Below are positions 6,162-10,032 of a DNA stretch of 10,032 nt, in pieces. Origin of the DNA: Chloroflexota bacterium (GTDB lineage Bacteria > Chloroflexota > Anaerolineae > Anaerolineales > Villigracilaceae). Below the pieces are notes generated by a model. It was given only the letters and a program-made list of their open reading frames with translations. It had not been told where the DNA came from and made no database searches. Location: NCBI GenBank assembly GCA_021812905.1, contig JAKAMM010000041.1:1-10032 (forward strand), given 5' to 3'. Each line of letters begins with the position of its first letter. The first letter of the stretch is position 1. The translations under genes and the position numbers were made by a program.

Positions 6162-6755
6162 TTCCAACTTTCTAACCAAATCAAGATCTTCAGGAAAGTC
6201 AAGATCGAGCGCGAGCGACGGCAATTTCACAATTTCCAAACGCGCGCCGGCTTTCTTTGCGCGCTCACAATGTCGTCCAAAAGAGTCTTCGCCGAAATCG
6301 TACTCGATCAAATTTGCAGGTGAGAGCAGTAATGCGTTCGTCCCTTTTTCATGACGGTCGGGAGCGATGACTACCACCGGCGGGTCCGTTGCTTTTTCGA
6401 TCAGGGTCAAAATATCTTCACGAGTCATCAATGGCAGATCGGCGGGAATGACGAGCACACCGCGTGAAGCATAAACCTGGGCCACCACGGTTGCGCGTTT
6501 GAGAGCGGTGTTCAAATGCGACGCGCCATCTTCCTGGACAGTGCGCGCTCCCAGGTCCCGTGCGAGCGCCAGCGCGGATGAGTCCCGGCTGACGACCAAC
6601 ACTTGTTCAACCTCCTTCATGTCAGTCAACGTTCTTAAAGTGCGTTCGAGCAAAAGACGGTTGAGATCTGCTCGTTCATCATCTGACAGTGTGCCTGCCA
6701 ATCGCGATTTGCCGCGTCGCAGTGGTTTTACGGGAACGATTGCCCAAAGTGTCAT
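6123..6755 (-). CDS. cofC: CofC/FbiD, guanylyltransferase of F420 biosynthesis
   Basis: A 210-residue nucleotidyltransferase of the CofC family. It couples GTP to a three-carbon phospho-acid (2-phospholactate in archaea, PEP in many bacteria) to give the activated donor used by CofD. Motifs are IVPVKPLRRGKSRLA (6-20; nucleotide loop), PADLPLM (104-110; metal-binding Asp), IAPDRHEKGTNALLL (130-144), FGEDSFGRH (154-162) and LALDLDFPEDL (181-191; second metal aspartates). The residues after about 195 (KLEGLKVEGSSTIKP) form a tail encoded by the neighbouring short-unit repeats. The start ATG at 6755 overlaps the cofD stop as ATGA, with GGGAAG nearby. Substrate choice among PEP, 2-phospholactate and 3-phosphoglycerate cannot be settled from sequence alone; the nitroreductase-family gene in the same operon argues for PEP. 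Confidence 0.93.
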   Translation of the reverse strand: MTLWAIVPVKPLRRGKSRLAGTLSDDERADLNRLLLERTLRTLTDMKEVEQVLVVSRDSSALALARDLGARTVQEDGASHLNTALKRATVVAQVYASRGVLVIPADLPLMTREDILTLIEKATDPPVVVIAPDRHEKGTNALLLSPANLIEYDFGEDSFGRHCERAKKAGARLEIVKLPSLALDLDFPEDLDLVRKLEGLKVEGSSTIKP

Positions 6756-7681
6756 GAGTTGCTTCCCACAAAGTTTAGCACATCTTCGGCGAGACGCTTG
6801 CGGTCGTCTGGACTTTTCATCAGAGTGTTCGTGATGAGCGCTCGCATGTTTAAACGCCGAACATCTGCTTCAAGTTGCGAATCGATATTGTCGAGAACAA
6901 AACCGCTGACTAGTCCGCGATATTGTTCGGCGACGGCCAATGCAGATGGCCGGATGCCAAGTTCGTCGAACATTTTTGCGGCGGGACCTTTGACGGCTTG
7001 TCCGCCAATGATAGGCGATACTGCCACAACTTGCTTCGCTTCAATTCTGGACCTGATGCCGGGTACCGCTAAAATGGGCGCGATGCTCACCCACGGGTTG
7101 GACGGACAAATCACGATGGCGTCGGCCTGCTCAATGGCTTCATCCACGCCAGGAGCGGACTTTGCTACCTCAACGCCGTCGAATCGAAAGCCTTTGACGC
7201 GCGGCTCGCAATGACGATGGACGAAATATTCCTGGAATGCAAGTTCACCTTGGTCAGTGCTTACAATGGTTCTAATGGGGTTGTTACTCATCGGGATTAT
7301 GGTGTGATTGATTCCCCATGCTTTACAAAAATCTCGCGTGATCTGCGAAAGCGTTTCGCCCGCTTTCAATCGCCGCGTGCGCTCGATGTGTGTGGCGAAA
7401 TCCTGGTCGCCGAGTCTGAACCAGTTTGGCCCGCCAAGTTTTTTGATGTTTGAAATGGTTTGCCAGGTTTCGCCGCTGCGACCCCAGCCGGTTTCAGGAT
7501 TTGCGAGTCCGCCTAACGTGTAACAGACTGTATCGAGATCGGGACAAATATATAGGCCGAGATGCTCGAAATCATCGCCAGTGTTGACGATGACGGTCAG
7601 GTCTTCGGGCGGGAGAATTTGGGCGAGTCCGTGTGCGAGTTTCGCTCCACCGACTCCACCAGCCAGTGCGGTGATTTTCAT
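6752..7681 (-). CDS. cofD: CofD/FbiA, 2-phospho-L-lactate (or enolpyruvyl) transferase
   Basis: A 309-residue CofD-family transferase that moves the phospho-acid moiety from the GDP-linked donor made by CofC onto Fo, yielding F420-0 or dehydro-F420-0. The N-terminal glycine loop [15 protein letters not shown] (5-19), [20 protein letters not shown] (32-51) with the conserved Asp48/Asp50 region, and [14 protein letters not shown] (191-204) are hallmarks, and the length is typical. [14 protein letters not shown] (221-234) is a further conserved block. It overlaps the preceding nitroreductase-family gene and the following cofC by four bases each (ATGA at both junctions). It has little Shine-Dalgarno signal of its own, which points to translational coupling along the operon. 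Confidence 0.95.
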   Translation of the reverse strand: MKITALAGGVGGAKLAHGLAQILPPEDLTVIVNTGDDFEHLGLYICPDLDTVCYTLGGLANPETGWGRSGETWQTISNIKKLGGPNWFRLGDQDFATHIERTRRLKAGETLSQITRDFCKAWGINHTIIPMSNNPIRTIVSTDQGELAFQEYFVHRHCEPRVKGFRFDGVEVAKSAPGVDEAIEQADAIVICPSNPWVSIAPILAVPGIRSRIEAKQVVAVSPIIGGQAVKGPAAKMFDELGIRPSALAVAEQYRGLVSGFVLDNIDSQLEADVRRLNMRALITNTLMKSPDDRKRLAEDVLNFVGSNS

Positions 7682-8265
7682 AAATAAACTGAAATTTGAT
7701 TCAGTGGTTTTAATTCTTTTTCTTTTGGCTGTTCATCAGCAAACCCAACGATCAGCATTGCCTGCGGTTCCCAGCTTTCAGGCAAATCCAAAGCTTTTTG
7801 TGTTTCATGGGTTGCATACAATGGCCAGCAGATCCAATTTGCGCCGAGATCTTCAGCCTGCGCAGCGAGCAAAATATTCATCCCGGCCAGCGCGGTGGAT
7901 TGGATGTTCATGATCGTTTCTTCAGGCATGTCCACGCGGATTGCTGTTGTATCGCGACACAAAAGAATAATTGAAGGAGCTTCGTTGATGCGACGGATCG
8001 AACGCGTGACACGTGATTCGATTTCGGCCTGGTCAGCGCCTTCGGCTTGCATGTCGGCCCGCATTTTTGTCGTCAACGCAATGCCGAGCTTTGTTCTGGC
8101 TTCTGGATTTTTGACGATGACGAATCTCCACGGCTGAAGGTTGTGTGCCGATGGCGCAAAGGTCGCGGTGGTGAGAATGCGCTCGATAACGGAGTCTGGT
8201 ATTGGGTCCGGTTTGAAGCGGCGGATCGAGCGCCGCGAGCGCAGGAAGTCGCGCGCGGAATTCAT
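7678..8265 (-). CDS. Nitroreductase-family protein, probable dehydro-F420-0 reductase (FbiB C-terminal-domain-like)
   Basis: A 195-residue FMN-binding nitroreductase-fold protein. The FMN-phosphate motif RSRRSIRRF (9-17), the ring-contact segment [15 protein letters not shown] (37-51) and the C-terminal region [10 protein letters not shown] (141-150) with [13 protein letters not shown] (166-178) are visible. In actinobacteria the C-terminal domain of FbiB has this fold and reduces dehydro-F420-0 made from PEP. In other bacteria a separate protein is expected to do so. Four-base overlaps with the PPOX gene upstream and cofD downstream place it firmly in F420 synthesis, so dehydro-F420-0 reductase is the best reading. 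A general nitroreductase is the alternative. Fold is certain, specific activity is inferred from context. Confidence 0.85.
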   Translation of the reverse strand: MNSARDFLRSRRSIRRFKPDPIPDSVIERILTTATFAPSAHNLQPWRFVIVKNPEARTKLGIALTTKMRADMQAEGADQAEIESRVTRSIRRINEAPSIILLCRDTTAIRVDMPEETIMNIQSTALAGMNILLAAQAEDLGANWICWPLYATHETQKALDLPESWEPQAMLIVGFADEQPKEKELKPLNQISVYL

Positions 8266-8663
8266 CCGTGCGCGTCTACTTTTAGAGGTTCGACTTTATA
8301 GATTACACGCGGCTGCGCCGGATTATGTGCTGGATAATTCGGGTTGCCGTGATACTTCATGTTGAGGATGTCGATGTGTTCTTCGGCGTTTTTATTCGTG
8401 AACTCAATGATCTTGCCGCGGATTTGTATATAGCGATATGGATTTTTAGGATCCGCAATGCACAAAGCCACGCTGGGACGGTTGCGCATATTTTTGTCCT
8501 TCAAGCGTCCCGTTGCCGAATTGATGAGAATATAATTGCCGTCTGTGTTGAACCAGACCGGCGTGACTTGTGGCGTCCCATCCGACATGGTGGTGGCAAG
8601 ATAGACGAAAGCCTTTGTCTCGTCCTTGAGCAGGTCTTGATGTGATTCGGGAATATTTTTCAT
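8262..8663 (-). CDS. PPOX-class F420-dependent oxidoreductase
   Basis: A 133-residue split-barrel flavin/deazaflavin-binding protein of the pyridoxamine-phosphate-oxidase-like family that includes mycobacterial Rv1155-type F420 proteins. Visible elements are FVYLATTMSDGTPQVTPVWF (19-38), YILINSATGRLKDKNM (44-59; phosphate and cofactor contacts with the RLKDKNMRNRP stretch), VALCIADPKNPYRYIQIRG (65-83) and the C-terminal RVIYKVEP strand. Such proteins act as small dimers in the cytosol and use F420H2 to reduce varied substrates; its substrate is unknown. The ATG at 8663 has GAGG seven bases upstream. It ends in a four-base overlap with the nitroreductase-family gene. Its place inside the F420 operon supports F420 rather than FMN. 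Confidence 0.88.
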   Translation of the reverse strand: MKNIPESHQDLLKDETKAFVYLATTMSDGTPQVTPVWFNTDGNYILINSATGRLKDKNMRNRPSVALCIADPKNPYRYIQIRGKIIEFTNKNAEEHIDILNMKYHGNPNYPAHNPAQPRVIYKVEPLKVDAHG

Positions 8664-8741
8664 TATTTTCCTCGGGGTTGTTTATGGTGAGTGTAACAAA
8701 GCCTTGTAAGATTTTCATTAGTATTTGATGTGGATTTTATG
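8664..8741 (-). promoter_or_regulatory. 78-base gap with a possible weak internal promoter
   Basis: This is the largest gap in the F420 gene run, between the dienelactone-hydrolase-like gene and the PPOX gene. On the minus strand TTACAA and CATAAA are separated by 17 bases, a poor match (three and four of six positions) to -35/-10 boxes. A strong GAGGAAAA ribosome site precedes the PPOX ATG. An internal start for PPOX-nitroreductase-cofD-cofC is therefore possible but weakly supported. No hairpin terminator is seen. Confidence 0.25.
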
Positions 8742-9365
8742 TCAGCCAAGACGCTTGCCAAGAAATTCCATTGTTCTTTCCCATGCCAAAGCTGCGGCTC
8801 GCGGATTGAATTCGGGACGGTCGTTTTCAAAGAACCAATGATGCGTGTCAGAATATGTGAAGAAGCTTACATCTTTTCCTTCAACTTTGAGGACTTTTTC
8901 CAATTTCTTTTTGCTGGAGTCTGAGACGTATTCATCTGTCTCTGCAAAGTGGCCGAGGAATGCTGAACGCGTGGATGCATATTCTCCGCCGCGCGATCCA
9001 TAAAAGAGTATGGTTGCAGCGATAGTTTTTGGTTTTTCTTCTGCCAGCCAGAGTGACCAAAACGCCCCCATCGAAAAGCCAATGGTCGCTATGGATTTTC
9101 CGTGAACTTCGGATTGGAGTTGCTTCAATGAGTCAAGTATGTGCGCTAATGCCGCGTCGCGTTTTACTGTCTTGCGAAGTTTGTCTGCTTCGGGGATTGT
9201 TCTGGCGGTTGCACCGTTATACAGGTCTGACGCAAGAGTGACATAACCTTCAGATGCCAGCTTCTCACATAAATTTTTGAAAAAATCATTTAATCCCCAC
9301 CAGGCATGAAGAATTAATACACCGCCGCGCGGCGCTGATTTTGGCTTTGCCAGATAATCGCTCAT
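8742..9365 (-). CDS. Dienelactone-hydrolase-family alpha/beta hydrolase
   Basis: A 207-residue alpha/beta hydrolase of the dienelactone hydrolase family, cytosolic with no signal peptide. The order of elements is VLILHAWWGLNDFFK (16-30; oxyanion-hole region), YVTLASDLYNG (41-51), nucleophile elbow GFSMG (96-100), FYGSRGGEY (121-129), FAETDEYVS (140-148; acid candidate Asp144) and YSDTHHWFFENDRPEFN (171-187; His176). Unlike classical dienelactone hydrolases, which have Cys in the elbow, this one has Ser98. A normal Ser-Asp-His triad is therefore expected and the substrate is open. The ATG at 9365 follows cofE by 12 bases; AAGGAG sits right after the cofE stop codon, so it is clearly in the same unit. 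No known F420 step needs such an enzyme. Confidence 0.9.
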   Translation of the reverse strand: MSDYLAKPKSAPRGGVLILHAWWGLNDFFKNLCEKLASEGYVTLASDLYNGATARTIPEADKLRKTVKRDAALAHILDSLKQLQSEVHGKSIATIGFSMGAFWSLWLAEEKPKTIAATILFYGSRGGEYASTRSAFLGHFAETDEYVSDSSKKKLEKVLKVEGKDVSFFTYSDTHHWFFENDRPEFNPRAAALAWERTMEFLGKRLG

Positions 9366-9377
9366 GACAATCTCCTT

Positions 9378-10032
9378 TTATCTGAAAAGGTCCTGCTCTT
9401 TCGGACGGATCAATTCTTTTAGCGAACCTTCGCACAGTGGATAGGGAAATCCGCGCACGTGGACGGCAGGTGTGCCCTCGGCAGCTTGTCCCATGACGAG
9501 CGATGCCGCCGCGGCGAGTTCATCCGCCACGCCGACTTGTGTGACGCGCAGGGTGTAGCCGAATAGATCCTTCCAGCCGCGTTCATCAATGACGGCAGGA
9601 ATTCCACTAAGCCCAATACAAACTCCTTCTGTCCCAATGCGCCAGGCGCGGCCGTGTGAGTCGATGATCATCACGCCAATTTCCTTGCCAGTAGATTTTT
9701 CTATTTCGTCTCGAATATTTTTTGCGGATCGATCAGGATTTTCAGGCAGAAGCAAAACGTATTCTTCTTTCCCGTTGCCGACTCCCGCCACATTTGAATG
9801 GTCGATGCCAGCGTTGGCGCATACAAATCCAAGTTTGTGCTCGACGATGATTGTTCCAACGCGCACGCGCAAGACTTCGTTACTTTCCTGTAACATCAAT
9901 TCAACCACGCGCGAGTCTTTTTCGGTTTGGATGGCAAGTTCTTTGGCGCGTTCGCTTGGCGCGACCGTTGCAAGATTTACCATCCGTCCTTCGGCTTTGC
10001 TGACAATTTTTTGCGCGAGAACGAGAATATCA
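9378..10032 (-). CDS. cofE: CofE, F420-0:gamma-L-glutamyl ligase (C-terminal part)
   Basis: The C-terminal 217 residues of CofE; the gene runs off the right edge. The GTP-dependent ligase adds one or more glutamates to F420-0. The reading frame stays open upstream of the ATG at 9983 and encodes DILVLAQKIVSKAEGR directly before it, a conserved N-terminal block of the family. That internal ATG is therefore not the start, and roughly 20-35 residues are missing. Other blocks are GFVCANAGIDHSNV, LLPENPDRSA and the DSHGRAWRIGTEGVCIG metal/nucleotide segment, followed by FGYTLRVTQVGVADELAAAASLVMGQ. The protein is the single-domain form; the reductase domain fused to it in actinobacterial FbiB is encoded by a separate gene three positions downstream. 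Its TAA stop is followed at once by the ribosome site of the hydrolase gene. Confidence 0.95.
   Translation of the reverse strand, partial: DILVLAQKIVSKAEGRMVNLATVAPSERAKELAIQTEKDSRVVELMLQESNEVLRVRVGTIIVEHKLGFVCANAGIDHSNVAGVGNGKEEYVLLLPENPDRSAKNIRDEIEKSTGKEIGVMIIDSHGRAWRIGTEGVCIGLSGIPAVIDERGWKDLFGYTLRVTQVGVADELAAAASLVMGQAAEGTPAVHVRGFPYPLCEGSLKELIRPKEQDLFR

Noticed and set aside
9378..9983. cofE beginning at the ATG at 9983
   Set aside because: The frame stays open to the window edge and encodes the conserved DILVLAQKIVSKAEGR block before that ATG, so the gene is a fragment cut by the edge.

Overview
The window looks like chromosomal DNA of a menaquinone- and F420-producing bacterium. The best guess is a member of the Chloroflexota, class Anaerolineae. 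The reasons are the co-occurrence of menaquinone genes with a bacterial-type coenzyme F420 operon (separate cofE, cofD, cofC and a stand-alone nitroreductase-type protein), an orphan S23-like four-helix-bundle gene, and short-period repeats in the intergenic gaps. This taxonomy is an inference from gene content; no rRNA or other marker is present. No tRNA, rRNA, CRISPR or transposase gene was seen, and no gene-free stretch exceeds about 80 bases.

Layout. (1) 1-2427, minus strand: a compact TetR regulator - menF - menD unit. Adjacent genes overlap by 4 bases (TTGA and ATGA). A near-consensus promoter precedes the regulator and carries two similar GAC-N2-GTC palindromes, so the regulator probably controls itself and the menaquinone genes. 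menD is cut by the left edge. (2) 2421-4570: a divergent pair, a MOFRL-type glycerate 2-kinase (minus) and a D-glycerate dehydrogenase / hydroxypyruvate-glyoxylate reductase (plus). They are separated by only 20 bases, which hold one palindromic -10 box that could serve both directions. Together they interconvert glyoxylate/hydroxypyruvate, D-glycerate and 2-phosphoglycerate. (3) 4564-5104: a four-helix-bundle gene flanked on both sides by 9-bp-period repeats in inverted orientation. The layout resembles the intervening sequences (IVS) of 23S rRNA genes and is the most unusual structure in the window. (4) 5098-10032, minus strand: a coenzyme F420 operon in transcription order cofE (cut by the right edge) - dienelactone-hydrolase-like - PPOX-type F420/flavin oxidoreductase - nitroreductase-family protein (probable dehydro-F420-0 reductase) - cofD - cofC - LLM-class F420-dependent oxidoreductase.

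How the genes work together. CofC makes the activated three-carbon donor, CofD transfers it to Fo, the nitroreductase-family protein probably reduces dehydro-F420-0, and CofE adds glutamates. The LLM and PPOX proteins are likely F420 users encoded with the pathway. The Fo synthase genes (cofG/cofH or fbiC) are not in the window. Glycerate 2-kinase yields 2-phosphoglycerate, one enolase step from PEP, the likely CofC substrate. That link is only metabolic and speculative, because the two sets lie in separate transcription units.
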